Under the pieces are notes generated by a model that saw nothing but the letters and a program-made list of their open reading frames with translations, made no database searches and was not told the origin of the DNA. This document shows, one piece after another, positions 44,793 through 53,314 of a stretch of DNA of 64,000 nucleotides. Numbering within the stretch: position 1 is the stretch's first letter; each line of letters begins with the position of its first letter. Origin of the DNA: Rhizobium redzepovicii (lineage in GTDB: Bacteria > Pseudomonadota > Alphaproteobacteria > Rhizobiales > Rhizobiaceae); NCBI RefSeq assembly GCF_019793435.1, contig NZ_JAILYH010000010.1:1-64000 (forward strand), read 5' to 3'. The position numbers and the translations under genes were made by a program.

Positions 44793-45182
44793 ATGACGTT
44801 TAATTCGGTCATGGAGCCGCCTGCGCCAGTTGAAGCGTTGAGCGACATCCTGATGCGCATCGTTTCCGAACTGCACGACGTTGCCTATCTCATCGAGCGC
44901 ATCGAGCCGCAGCTTCTCGATCTCGGCGGCGCCGAAATTCTGAATTCGCCGGATGCCATGAAGGTCATGCAGGGCATCGATCTCGCCGTGCAGAAATCGC
45001 GCGGCCTTGCCGAGTTCATCGACACCATCACCGGCGAAATCCCGCACGGCTGGGCCGTCGACGTTGCGACCGCGCTCAGCCTCGTCAAGCTGGCGGAGAT
45101 GCAGAAGGCATTGGGCGGCGCCACGCGCCACGGCCATTCCCAGCCCCTGAGCAAGGCAGCCGGCGACTTCGATTTCTTCTAG
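44793..45182 (+). CDS. cheT: CheT, conserved rhizobial chemotaxis-operon protein
   Basis: This 129-residue largely helical protein begins MTFNSVMEPPAPVEALSDILMRIV and has no recognised catalytic motif; it may be related to CheZ-like helical proteins, though this is only a guess. Position between cheD and fliF equals the Sinorhizobium gene called cheT (orf10), needed for normal chemotaxis. GAGGA lies before the ATG at 44793. A frame from 44712 overlaps cheD and is spurious. Confidence 0.8.
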   Translation: MTFNSVMEPPAPVEALSDILMRIVSELHDVAYLIERIEPQLLDLGGAEILNSPDAMKVMQGIDLAVQKSRGLAEFIDTITGEIPHGWAVDVATALSLVKLAEMQKALGGATRHGHSQPLSKAAGDFDFF

Positions 45183-45292
45183 CCCTTCAGGGGCTGCGCG
45201 CCCTTTACGAAACGCTCGCGCAAGTTTCGCCGATTATTCGTCAGATGAGGCAATAAGCCTGCTTTGTCTTTGACGAATCGTGCGAGAACAGA
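45183..45292 (+). promoter_or_regulatory. Intergenic region before fliF
   Basis: This 110-base gap begins with a small hairpin overlapping the end of cheT (AGCCC-TTCAG-GGGCT, 45181-45195) without a clear T-tract, then AT-richer sequence with TTCGTCAGATGAGGCAATAA. It probably holds a fliF promoter. No defined motif was recognised. Confidence 0.4.
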
Positions 45293-46984
45293 ATGAATCT
45301 GTTAAATCAATTAGTTCAGATCTTTAAGAACTTCGGTTCCCTTGGCCGAACACGCCTGATGATTCTCGGAGGCGTCGGTGCCGTCTCCATCGCAATCGTC
45401 CTTGCGGCCGCTCTATTCGTCAACAAGCCGGCACAGGAAACTTTGTATGTCGGTCTGGATTCGCCCGATCTCAACCAGATCAGCATGGCGCTTGCCGAAG
45501 CCAACGTCGATTTCCAGGTCGGCACGGACGGCACCAGCATCAGCGTCCCCGCGGGGATGACGGGCAAGGCCCGCCTGTTGCTTGCCGAGCGCGGCCTGCC
45601 GAACAGCGCCAATGCCGGTTACGAACTCTTCGACAATGTCGGCTCGCTGGGCCTGACCTCCTTCATGCAGGAGGTGACGCGGGTTCGCGCGCTGGAAGGC
45701 GAAATCGCCCGCACCATCCAGTCGATCTCGGGCATAACAGCCGCGCGTGTGCATATCGTCATGCCGGAGGTCGGAAACTTCCGGAAGGCGGAGCAGAAGC
45801 CGACCGCCTCCGTCATGATTCGCGCCAGCGCCACCACCGGGCGCAGTGCTGCGACCTCGATCCGCCACCTCGTCGCCTCGGCCGTGCCGGGGCTTGACGT
45901 CGATGACGTGACCATCCTCGATTCGGCCGGTCAGCTGCTCGCGTCCGGCGACGAAGCCAGCAACAGCTCGCTGAACCGCTCGCTCAACATCGTCCAGAAC
46001 GTCCAACAGGAAGTCGAATCCAACATCGACAAGGCGCTCGCACCCTTCCTCGGCATGGACAACTTCCGCTCCAGCGTCACCGCCGATCTCAACACCGACG
46101 CCCAGCAGATCCAGGAAACCACCTACGATCCCGAATCCAAGGTCGAACGCTCGGTCCGCTCCACCAAGGAAGCCCAGCAGTCGCAGCAGAAGCAGTCCGA
46201 CAGCGCGACGACGGTCGAGCAGAACATTCCGCAGGCAGCTCCCGAGGCCGGTGGTTCGGCCGGACCGGAATCGCAGGATAAGTCCGACAAGCGTGAAGAG
46301 CAGACCAACTACGAAATCAACAGCCGGACGACGGCGACCACCCGCAACAGCTACAAGGTCGAGAAGCTTTCGATCGCCGTCGTGGTCAATAAGGGCCGCA
46401 TCGCCAAGATGGTCGGCGAGCCGGCCGACCAGGCCAAGATCGACGCCTATCTTGCGGAAATGCAGAAGATCGTTGCTTCGGCGTCCGGCATCGACGCCAA
46501 GCGCGGCGACGTCGTCACCGTTACGGCGATGGACTTCCTCGAGAACCAGCTGCTAGAAGACGCCACCGGTGGTGTTCGCGTCATGGATATGCTGAGCCGC
46601 AACCTGGCCGGCATCATCAACTCGCTAGCCTTTGTCGCGGTCGCCTTTGTGGTGGTCTGGATGGGCCTGCGGCCTCTGGTGCGCAGCGTCAGCGGCAACG
46701 GCAGCTCTTCGGTTCTCGGCGACGCCACGCCGGAGGCGGCCGGCCTCGAGCTTCCGGACTTCGCGCCGGCAGCCGGCGCTTCCGGAGGAGCCCTCATGGA
46801 CGGTTTCGGATCCGACTTCGGCTTCGACAGCACCGAGGATCTTCTCAGCCTCGGCGACGACGACGGCAACTTCAACCGCCGCGTCAAGGAAGGCCCGGAA
46901 CGCAAGCTGTCCCGCATGGTCGAGATCAACGAGGAACGCGCTGCGAAAATCCTCCGGAAATGGGCGATCGACGAAGCAGCGTAA
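45293..46984 (+). CDS. fliF: Flagellar MS-ring protein FliF
   Basis: This 563-residue protein forms the MS ring in the inner membrane. The first membrane helix is MILGGVGAVSIAIVLAAALFV, and the ring-building domains follow (LYVGLDSPDLNQISMALAEANV; LALAERGLPNSANAGYELFD-like LLLAERGLPNSANAGYELFD). A second helix lies near residues 440-460 (SLAFVAVAFVVVWMGLRPLV). The C-terminal tail (LSRMVEINEERAAKILRKWAIDEAA) binds FliG. Size is standard. Confidence 0.97.
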   Translation: MNLLNQLVQIFKNFGSLGRTRLMILGGVGAVSIAIVLAAALFVNKPAQETLYVGLDSPDLNQISMALAEANVDFQVGTDGTSISVPAGMTGKARLLLAERGLPNSANAGYELFDNVGSLGLTSFMQEVTRVRALEGEIARTIQSISGITAARVHIVMPEVGNFRKAEQKPTASVMIRASATTGRSAATSIRHLVASAVPGLDVDDVTILDSAGQLLASGDEASNSSLNRSLNIVQNVQQEVESNIDKALAPFLGMDNFRSSVTADLNTDAQQIQETTYDPESKVERSVRSTKEAQQSQQKQSDSATTVEQNIPQAAPEAGGSAGPESQDKSDKREEQTNYEINSRTTATTRNSYKVEKLSIAVVVNKGRIAKMVGEPADQAKIDAYLAEMQKIVASASGIDAKRGDVVTVTAMDFLENQLLEDATGGVRVMDMLSRNLAGIINSLAFVAVAFVVVWMGLRPLVRSVSGNGSSSVLGDATPEAAGLELPDFAPAAGASGGALMDGFGSDFGFDSTEDLLSLGDDDGNFNRRVKEGPERKLSRMVEINEERAAKILRKWAIDEAA

Positions 46985-46985
46985 G

Positions 46986-47012
46986 AAAAGGGCCGGGCAA
47001 CCGGCCTTTTTT
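46986..47012 (+). terminator. Rho-independent terminator after fliF
   Basis: AAAAGGGCCGG pairs with CCGGCCTTTTTT around the short loop GCAA, followed by a T-run. It lies just after the fliF stop and should end the chemotaxis-fliF transcript before visN. Confidence 0.88.
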
Positions 47013-47014
47013 CA

Positions 47015-47326
47015 TGTCGATGCCCAGTGTCGTTTCTGTAAAGGGATAGTTGTCTGATCCTGGACTCGCGTAAAACGCGAATGAAGTTGCGATACAGCCA
47101 GAATCACCTTAGCCTCTCCTTGTCTTGAGGGCTGGAATTGATCATCGAATCAGTGCATGCGCGGCAGTGGAAGTAAATCCCTAGAAGTCGGAGATGGTGA
47201 TTTGCATCGGCTGGCTTACCCTTGGGTGATTCGAAATGGGATTCGAGCGGGACTCGAATTGAATCCCTTATAGAAAAATTGCTGTTGCACCGAGTTTGAT
47301 CGTTTCTCAGCCGCAGGACATTGCCA
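47015..47326 (+). promoter_or_regulatory. visN upstream region with seven GANTC sites
   Basis: This gene-free stretch precedes visN. GANTC, the CcrM methylation target, occurs at 47063, 47101, 47147, 47228, 47240, 47251 and 47261. Four lie within 38 bases, 62 to 99 bases before the visN ATG. The same patch contains the perfect inverted repeat ATTCGAG-N5-CTCGAAT (47241-47259). No standard promoter hexamers stand out. Confidence 0.55.
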
Positions 47327-48073
47327 ATGGATATGGATGTAATTCAGGCGAGCAAAGGCGAGAGGCAAATGTCGAATTTTGCGAGCGCTGTGGTGCCGGA
47401 TCTGTTGCCGCGCGATCAACTGCTCCAGCGCCTGCACGGTGTCGCCAACACTGGCAGGTTGCAGTCCGGTCTGCGCGCGCTGACGGAGTATGTCGGTGCT
47501 TCGCACTACCTTCTGGCGCGCTGCGATCTCCTCCAGGAAAGCGGCCTCGATTTCATCGTCTCGTCGGATTGGCCTTTTGACCTGGTCAGGGATATCGCCA
47601 ACGATCTGGTTCGCGGCTACGCCCGTTCGACGGAGCTGGAAAAATGCATGCAGGTTTTCCAGCCGAATTTTGCTCTTATGCCTGACAATGCCGACGTGCC
47701 GGACGGCGCCAGCCGCCAATATTGCTCCGTGACCTTCAATGTCGGCCGGTCGCGGCTCGCCCTGATGTTCCTGTTCGGCGAGGGGTTCATCCTGTCGCCG
47801 GAGCGCCTGCGGGATGTCGGCCTGCTTGCAGGTTACGTCGCGAGTTTCCTGCGCTGCGGCGGTACCAGGGTCGATCGCGATTTCGAATTGACCGACCGCG
47901 AGCTCGAATGCCTGTTCTGGATCGCCGAGGGCAAGACGAGCGACGAGATCGCGATGATCCTCGGCATCTCCCGCAATACCATCAACAACTACATTACCAG
48001 CGTGATGCGCAAGACGGCGACCAAGACCCGCTCCGAGGCCATTGCCTTCGCCGTCCGCAACAATCTCGTATAG
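47327..48073 (+). CDS. visN: VisN, LuxR-family master activator of motility
   Basis: This 248-residue regulator begins MDMDVIQASKGERQM. An N-terminal sensor-like domain is followed by a LuxR helix-turn-helix (LTDRELECLFWIAEGKTSDEIAMILGISRNTINNYI). It lies next to visR. In Sinorhizobium VisN and VisR act together as a heteromer at the top of the motility cascade, activating rem. A TTG at 47321 is in frame but the ATG at 47327 is better placed. The visR start follows 8 bases after its stop. Confidence 0.93.
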   Translation: MDMDVIQASKGERQMSNFASAVVPDLLPRDQLLQRLHGVANTGRLQSGLRALTEYVGASHYLLARCDLLQESGLDFIVSSDWPFDLVRDIANDLVRGYARSTELEKCMQVFQPNFALMPDNADVPDGASRQYCSVTFNVGRSRLALMFLFGEGFILSPERLRDVGLLAGYVASFLRCGGTRVDRDFELTDRELECLFWIAEGKTSDEIAMILGISRNTINNYITSVMRKTATKTRSEAIAFAVRNNLV

Positions 48074-48081
48074 GGGGAGCC

Positions 48082-48828
48082 ATGGCGCATCCATCAGCCA
48101 GGACGATGAGCAGTGCCGAGCAGTCGCGCATGGTGCGTGTGAACAGGATTTCCAGCCGGTCCGATCTTTTTCCGCGGCTGATTGCCATGCAGAAACTCGC
48201 CGATGCTCACGGCTTCGCGATCTTCCGCGTCAGCGGCTCGGGTATTCCGGCAAAGCAGCGCCTTGTCTGCGAGCTCGAAAACTGGGGGTCTTCCAATGCC
48301 GGTTTCGGCAAGGCTTTCACGGATGCCTATGGCGATGTCCTTCTCGAGCATATCGAGAAGTCGTTGTTGCCGCTCTCATGGGCCGGCGGTTGCGACCGTG
48401 CCGCCCCCGGTCCTGCCGACTTCGCGCCGTTCATGACGCGGCTGCAGGATGGGATCGTGCCCTTTTCCGGCCTTGCCTTTCCGGTGCGGCTCGGCGCCGT
48501 CGGCAACGGTTTTATCGTTTTCACCGGCGATGAGATCGATCCCTCGAGTGATACCATCGTCGAGCTGCACGGTCGCTGCTGCCATATCATGATGGATCTG
48601 CTCTCGCTCGACGAACGCCGCACGGCGGCCGCCGAAGCCCTCAGCGAACGCGAGATCGCCTGTCTCCAGCTTGCCGGCGACGGCCGCATCAGCGAAGAGA
48701 TTGCCGACAAGCTCGGCCTGTCGGTGCATACCGTCAACGCCTATCTCGGCTCGGCGACGATCAAGCTCGATTCCGTCAATCGCATCCAGGCGATCGCCAA
48801 GGCGATCCGGCTCGGCTATATCAGCTGA
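48082..48828 (+). CDS. visR: VisR, LuxR-family master activator of motility
   Basis: This 248-residue partner of VisN has the LuxR-type domain LSEREIACLQLAGDGRISEEIADKLGLSVHTVNAYLGSA at its C-terminus and a sensor-like N-terminal domain. GGGGGAG precedes the ATG at 48082. The frame is open upstream inside visN, which is a shadow. Adjacent position and matching size support the pair. Confidence 0.93.
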   Translation: MAHPSARTMSSAEQSRMVRVNRISSRSDLFPRLIAMQKLADAHGFAIFRVSGSGIPAKQRLVCELENWGSSNAGFGKAFTDAYGDVLLEHIEKSLLPLSWAGGCDRAAPGPADFAPFMTRLQDGIVPFSGLAFPVRLGAVGNGFIVFTGDEIDPSSDTIVELHGRCCHIMMDLLSLDERRTAAAEALSEREIACLQLAGDGRISEEIADKLGLSVHTVNAYLGSATIKLDSVNRIQAIAKAIRLGYIS

Positions 48829-48880
48829 ACCCCACTCAGCTCAGCTGAGCGGATGAAAGCTCTCATGTCTCGATGACAAA

Positions 48881-49324
48881 TCAGCTGGCCAGCGCACGCG
48901 GCGCCTGGCTGACGCTGTAGCGCGATTCTCGAAGGCTCTTTTCGAGGAAGCGGGTGTTTTCATCGGGATCGGCCGAGGGATCCTGGAACGCGATATGGTT
49001 GATCTCGATGCCGGCGTGATCTTCGGCAAGCGTCAGCTGCGCATAGACGGTGACGCCGCGCGGCTTAATTTCCAGATCGAGAACGACTTCGGGCTTGCCG
49101 CCCCACTCCAGCGTATAGTTGCCGCCGAGGCCGAAATTCACAGTGCCCGGATGAAAGAAAAGCTCTGCCGCCGAAGCGACGAGATCGGAAAGATTGCCGT
49201 AATACTCGAAGCGCAGCAGCGAAATAAGGTCAGAAGCATCCAGAAGGCGCAGTTCCGTGGCGACCGGGCTGATCGCAACTGCGAGGATTTTTTCACGCTG
49301 GGTAGAGTGAGGGCATTTTTTCAT
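48881..49324 (-). CDS. Conserved hypothetical protein of the flagellar cluster
   Basis: This 147-residue protein (MKKCPHSTQREKILAVAISPVATELRLLDASDLISLLRFEYYGNLSDLV) has no recognised domain. It is predicted soluble and mixed alpha/beta. It follows flhB by five bases on the same strand, so it belongs to the motA-fliM-fliN-fliG-flhB transcript; a gene of similar size occupies this place in related rhizobia. Function unknown. Confidence 0.75.
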   Translation of the reverse strand: MKKCPHSTQREKILAVAISPVATELRLLDASDLISLLRFEYYGNLSDLVASAAELFFHPGTVNFGLGGNYTLEWGGKPEVVLDLEIKPRGVTVYAQLTLAEDHAGIEINHIAFQDPSADPDENTRFLEKSLRESRYSVSQAPRALAS

Positions 49325-49329
49325 TCGGC

Positions 49330-50409
49330 TTATCTTACCCGTTTGTTCTTGGCGTCTGCGGCGTAAACCCGGTGGATCAGCTCCGCAACGGCCTTATAGA
49401 AGACTGACGGGATGACAGTATCGACCGAGACTTGCGCAAACATGGAGCGCGCAAGTGGCGGATCCTCGAACACCGGGATGCCGTTTTTCTCGGCAATCTC
49501 CCTGATTTTGAGCGCGATGAGGTCCTGGCCCTTGGCCAGCACCACCGGCGCGTCGTTTTCTTCGCGCGCGTAGCGCAGCGCCACCGCATAGTGCGTCGGG
49601 TTGGCGATGACGAGCGTCGCCCGGTGCACATTGGAAATCATACGCCGGCGTGCGCGGTCGCGCATCAGCGAGCGCTGCCGGCCCTTGACGAAGGGGTCGC
49701 CCTGCGCCTGCTTATTTTCTTCCTTGATCTCGTGCCGCGTCATCTTCAGCTCGGTGAACCAGTGATGACGCGTCCAGAAGACATCGACGATCGCCACAAT
49801 CGCGGTGGCGATCAGCACGACGATGATGATCTTGCGCATCGCCGTCGAGATCCGCACCAGGATCGTCTGCGGGTCGGAGAACATTGCGTCGATCGAGCTG
49901 AAATATTCGCTCCTCAGCACGAAAAACAGGATGACCCCGACGACGACGACCTTGAACAGCGATTTTCCGAACTCGATGAGGCCTGGCAGGCTGAAGAGCC
50001 GTTCCCAGCCTTTGACGGGAGAGATGCGCGAGGCCTGCGGCCGGATGCGTTCGAGCACCGGCGTCGGCAGGTTCTGGAAGATGGAGGAGGCGATGCCGAA
50101 CACCATGAACAGGATGAAAGCGGGCGCCAGCAGCGCCGCAGTGGCCCAGCCGAGCTTGACGAACAGCGAAAGGACGTCAGGCCCCGTCTCGATCTTCCAT
50201 TGGTCGGGCTGATCGAAGATGTCGCGCAGCGTTTCAGCCATGCGCCCGACGCTGTCGGGGAGGAAGAACACCAGGTAGATATAGGTGGCAAGGATGGTCG
50301 CGAAGATCGACAGTTCGCGCGAAAACGGCACGTTGCCTTTCTCGGCGGCGTCGGTTTGCTTTTTCGCGGTCGGGGCTTCTGTTTTGCTGTCCTTGTCATC
50401 ATCTGCCAA
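49330..50409 (-). CDS. flhB: Flagellar type III export protein FlhB
   Basis: This is the FlhB switch protein of the flagellar export gate, 359 residues. The N-terminal part has four membrane helices. The cytoplasmic domain has the autocleavage motif NPTH (residues in VIANPTHYAVALRY). The opening is MADDDKDSKTEAPTAKK if translated from the TTG at 50409, which has GGAGGG 8 bases before it; the frame also holds a TTG at 50427. No ATG is available near the family start, so TTG initiation is the best reading. Confidence 0.93.
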   Translation of the reverse strand: MADDDKDSKTEAPTAKKQTDAAEKGNVPFSRELSIFATILATYIYLVFFLPDSVGRMAETLRDIFDQPDQWKIETGPDVLSLFVKLGWATAALLAPAFILFMVFGIASSIFQNLPTPVLERIRPQASRISPVKGWERLFSLPGLIEFGKSLFKVVVVGVILFFVLRSEYFSSIDAMFSDPQTILVRISTAMRKIIIVVLIATAIVAIVDVFWTRHHWFTELKMTRHEIKEENKQAQGDPFVKGRQRSLMRDRARRRMISNVHRATLVIANPTHYAVALRYAREENDAPVVLAKGQDLIALKIREIAEKNGIPVFEDPPLARSMFAQVSVDTVIPSVFYKAVAELIHRVYAADAKNKRVR

Positions 50410-50441
50410 GTCGCGGCCCTCCGTCAAAGATATAGAGCGCA

Positions 50442-50549
50442 GCTAATGCATGTCGCCCAAACACGTGCAGCGGTTTTGGATGACGACATGCATCAAAACA
50501 AAGAGCTAAAGCGCGTCGCGGAAACCGGGTTCCCTGCGACGCGCTTTAG
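50442..50549. repeat. RIME-like intergenic repeat, type B copy 2
   Basis: GCTAATGCATGTCGCCC at the left, GTGCAGCGGTTTTGG, GACGACATGCAT inverted to it, then AAAACAAAGAGCTAAAGCGCG and an inverted GCGACGCGCTTTA end. It lies between fliG and flhB, within the operon, where its hairpins could affect transcript stability. Confidence 0.85.
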
Positions 50550-50597
50550 AGCGCGGCCTATTGCTGGAAGGGTAGTCGCCTGTGGCATGGCGATCAA

Positions 50598-50618
50598 CAG
50601 CCGCCTTGCGGGCGGCTG
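50598..50618 (-). terminator. Hairpin after fliG, possible weak terminator
   Basis: CAGCCGCC pairs with GGCGGCTG around a 5-base loop, 24 bases after the fliG stop. On the minus strand it is followed by TTGATC, not a good T-tract. It may act as an attenuator or mRNA-stabilising hairpin rather than a full stop. Confidence 0.45.
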
Positions 50619-50641
50619 GATTTGTCAACAGTCTCGCAGGA

Positions 50642-51682
50642 TTAGGCGGCTGCCGAAGCGTCGCCTTCCTTTTCCTTGAGTTCGATCTGGCCTGAATTGG
50701 CCAGGCGAATCGCTTCCTGCGCCACGGCGCGCCGGGCAATGGCGATCTCGCGCGGATTGACGCCCCCCATGCCGCTCTGCAGATCCGATTCGATCATGCG
50801 GCGCTGGCGCGGGCTGATGGCGGAGAGAACCGATTCGCGGATCTCGGGCGGCGAACCGCGCAGCGAGACGGTCAGCACATCCGTCGAAATGTCGTTGAGC
50901 AGCAAGACGCGGCTGCGCTGCGGCATGTACATGAGATCCTCGAACAGGAAGATCTTCGGGCGGACCTTGTTGACGGATTCGCGGCTGATCGATTCAAGCG
51001 AGGTGAGCAGCGTGTCGACCTGCGGCTTGTCGAGCTCGTTCATCAGATCGGCGACCTTCGTCGAGCCGGCGGCATTGCGCTCTGCCTCGACCTCGGCAAG
51101 CAGCGTCATCACCTGGTTCTCGATGATCTGCGCAGCCTTCGGGCTGACGGTCTTCATGTTGACGGTTCGGTTCATGATGTCGGCGCGGCGGTTGTCGGGG
51201 AGCTGCAGCAGCACCTTGGCGCCGAAGTTGGAAGGCATCATCGAAAGAATATAGGCAACGGTCTGCGGATGTTCGCGCAGTAGGAACTGGGCGACGAATG
51301 TCGGCTCCGCCTCGCTGAGGCGATCCCAGATCGAGGTTTCGTAGGCCTGGAACGCCGTGCGGCGGCCGAGCAGGCTGTCGACCTCGTCGGGCGTCAGGCC
51401 TTCTTCCAGAATGGCTTCGATCGCCTTGGCGTTGTCCATCAGTCCGGCGCCCTCGGTGAAGAGGTCTTCGAACTCGGAGACGAGCATCAAGAGTTCGTCC
51501 GGCGGAATGGCGCGCAGCGACTGGGCGGATGAGATAATGGTCTGCAATTCGGCCTGGGTGAAATATTTCAACAGCCGGCCGGCGACGCCCTTTCCCATAG
51601 CGAGAAGAACAGCCGCCGCCTTTTCAGCCTGGGTCAACGGTTTCCCGGCTAGCGCGCCGCCGAAATCGTCAAAGTCCATCAT
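50642..51682 (-). CDS. fliG: Flagellar motor switch protein FliG
   Basis: This 346-residue rotor protein has the FliG domain order: an N-terminal FliF-binding region (LTQAEKAAAVLLAMGKGVAGRLLKYF), a middle domain with EHPQTVAYILSMM (the EHPQ motif) and a C-terminal torque domain (IFLFEDLMYMPQRSRVLLLNDI). It transmits torque from MotA and binds FliM. The C-terminal tail is a little longer than in enteric bacteria. Confidence 0.97.
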   Translation of the reverse strand: MMDFDDFGGALAGKPLTQAEKAAAVLLAMGKGVAGRLLKYFTQAELQTIISSAQSLRAIPPDELLMLVSEFEDLFTEGAGLMDNAKAIEAILEEGLTPDEVDSLLGRRTAFQAYETSIWDRLSEAEPTFVAQFLLREHPQTVAYILSMMPSNFGAKVLLQLPDNRRADIMNRTVNMKTVSPKAAQIIENQVMTLLAEVEAERNAAGSTKVADLMNELDKPQVDTLLTSLESISRESVNKVRPKIFLFEDLMYMPQRSRVLLLNDISTDVLTVSLRGSPPEIRESVLSAISPRQRRMIESDLQSGMGGVNPREIAIARRAVAQEAIRLANSGQIELKEKEGDASAAA

Positions 51683-51710
51683 GGTCTAACCTCTCCGTCC
51701 CACACAGGGA

Positions 51711-52298
51711 TCAGGCTTTTTTCGTACTCAAAACTTCTATCAGTTTCACACCGAATCGGGTGTCGTCGTTATCAAGCACCGTAATCTCGCCGCGGGCAAT
51801 CCTGCGGCCGTTCACCATGATCTCGACCGGCTCGCCGATTTTCTTGTCGAGGGCGATCGTCGCCCCTTCATTGAGGTTCATCAGGCCGGAGACCTGCATG
51901 CGGCTGGTGCCGAGCATGATCTGGACATCGATCGGAATGTCCATGATCAGTTCGAAATTGGAATTCAAAGCGCTGCCGAGCGGAGCCGGCGAAGCCTCGA
52001 AGGAAGGGCTGCTGCCGAAATCCATGCCGGCAGCCGCGCCGGCATTGCCGGCACCGAAATCGCCGCCGAAATCGTCGCCGCCGAACGGGCTGTCCGAAAT
52101 CTCGCCGCCGAAAGCCGCCAGATCGGTTCCTGCTGCGAAGGCGTCGTTCTGCAGGTCGTCGCCAAACTGCGGCAGGTCGCCATCGGCATCCTGCTTCAGC
52201 ACGCCGCGCAGATCGTCGATCGCCTGATCGAGATCCGCTTCGCTGCCCGGCATATCCAGGGAGAGGTCGCTGTTCTGCTGTGTTTTCTTCGTAGCCAT
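51711..52298 (-). CDS. fliN: Flagellar motor switch protein FliN
   Basis: This 195-residue FliN ends in the SpoA/C-ring domain (LIMDIPIDVQIMLGTSRMQVSGLMNLNEGATIALDK; RIARGEITVLDNDDTRFGVKLIEVL). The N-terminal ~110 residues are acidic and Gly/Phe/Asp-rich (FGGDDFGGDFGAGNAG), a low-complexity extension common in rhizobial FliN and absent in short enteric forms. Confidence 0.95.
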   Translation of the reverse strand: MATKKTQQNSDLSLDMPGSEADLDQAIDDLRGVLKQDADGDLPQFGDDLQNDAFAAGTDLAAFGGEISDSPFGGDDFGGDFGAGNAGAAAGMDFGSSPSFEASPAPLGSALNSNFELIMDIPIDVQIMLGTSRMQVSGLMNLNEGATIALDKKIGEPVEIMVNGRRIARGEITVLDNDDTRFGVKLIEVLSTKKA

Positions 52299-52363
52299 GA
52301 AATCACTATTCCAGTTGAAACTTGCCTCAAACTGCCTTTGCAGCCCGAAAGCCAGAGAACCGA

Positions 52364-53314
52364 TTAATTCATTAAATGACGGATGAGTTCGTCATCCGAG
52401 TTCATCGTATCCTTGACGCGGACCATGTAGTTTTCGCCTGAACGCCCGAACTCGCACACATACAATTCCTTGCTGTTGGCGCTGACCTCGACGCGCACGT
52501 CGCCATGGTCACGGAACGGAATGACATCGCCGACCATCAGCTTCGAGATCGTGCGCAATGTCAGGTCCTGCAGCCTGATCTTGGCCTCGAGCGTGACCTG
52601 CGAGCGGCGGACCTGATCGCCGAGCTGTTCTGTCCATTCCGCTGAGCTGCCGCCTGACTGGCGCTTCGGCTTCGGCGGCGTCACTTTGGTTTTCAGCAGC
52701 GCCGTCTGCGGAACCATCAGCGAAAATTCCGACACGATGCCGGCAAGCGTGATCGACATATTGATGGCGGCGGCGAATTCGTCCGGGCGGTCCTCCGGCG
52801 GCCGGGCGCGCATCTCAAGGGCGTGCGGGACCGAGAGGCTCGGTTCGAAACCGCCGGGCGCGTTGACGGCTGAGCGCAGCACCTTGGCGATCTTGTCGAA
52901 GACCATCACCGCCAGGTCCATTTCGATGATCGACAGCAGCCGGTCGGCCGGCTCCTCGATCGTATCGGCCGTGGCGCCGAGCAGGTGCTCCATCAGGGTG
53001 ATGACGAAACCGTTGCCGCAGGCAAGCGTGATGTTCTGCGACCAGTTTCGCAGAGTCACGTCGACGAGCGTGACGTTCGAGTTCAGGTCGTCGATCAGGT
53101 GGTTCTTGTAGCCGATCTCGCAGCCGAGATAATTGACCGTCACGTCGAGGCCGGTCTCGCTCTTGATGACGTCGGGAAAGAATTCGCTGTAGACTTCCCC
53201 GAAGGAACTGCAGATCTTGGCGACCCTGCCTTTGTCGCCGAGCCCGCCGGTCAGCTTGGCGAGAAGGGCAGGATCCATTGCCGGTTTGTCGTGCGAAGCA
53301 TTGCTCATGGTCAT
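52364..53314 (-). CDS. fliM: Flagellar motor switch protein FliM
   Basis: This 316-residue switch component binds CheY-P in the standard model and links FliG to FliN. The middle domain resembles CheC/FliM (LACGNGFVITLMEHLLGA), and the C-terminal SpoA domain lies near residues 225-300 (VTLEAKIRLQDLTLRTISKLMVGDVIPF). The canonical N-terminal CheY-binding peptide (LSQxEIDALL) is not visible at the start, as in other rhizobia. It directly follows motA. Confidence 0.92.
   Translation of the reverse strand: MTMSNASHDKPAMDPALLAKLTGGLGDKGRVAKICSSFGEVYSEFFPDVIKSETGLDVTVNYLGCEIGYKNHLIDDLNSNVTLVDVTLRNWSQNITLACGNGFVITLMEHLLGATADTIEEPADRLLSIIEMDLAVMVFDKIAKVLRSAVNAPGGFEPSLSVPHALEMRARPPEDRPDEFAAAINMSITLAGIVSEFSLMVPQTALLKTKVTPPKPKRQSGGSSAEWTEQLGDQVRRSQVTLEAKIRLQDLTLRTISKLMVGDVIPFRDHGDVRVEVSANSKELYVCEFGRSGENYMVRVKDTMNSDDELIRHLMN

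Noticed and set aside
47722..48081. In-frame extension of visR into visN
   Set aside because: The Arg/Pro-rich extension is a shadow of visN. GGGGGAG with ATG at 48082 gives the standard VisR length.
48836..48848. Palindrome near CTCAGCTGAG between visR and the hypothetical gene as terminator
   Set aside because: Stem is short and no T-tract follows on either strand.
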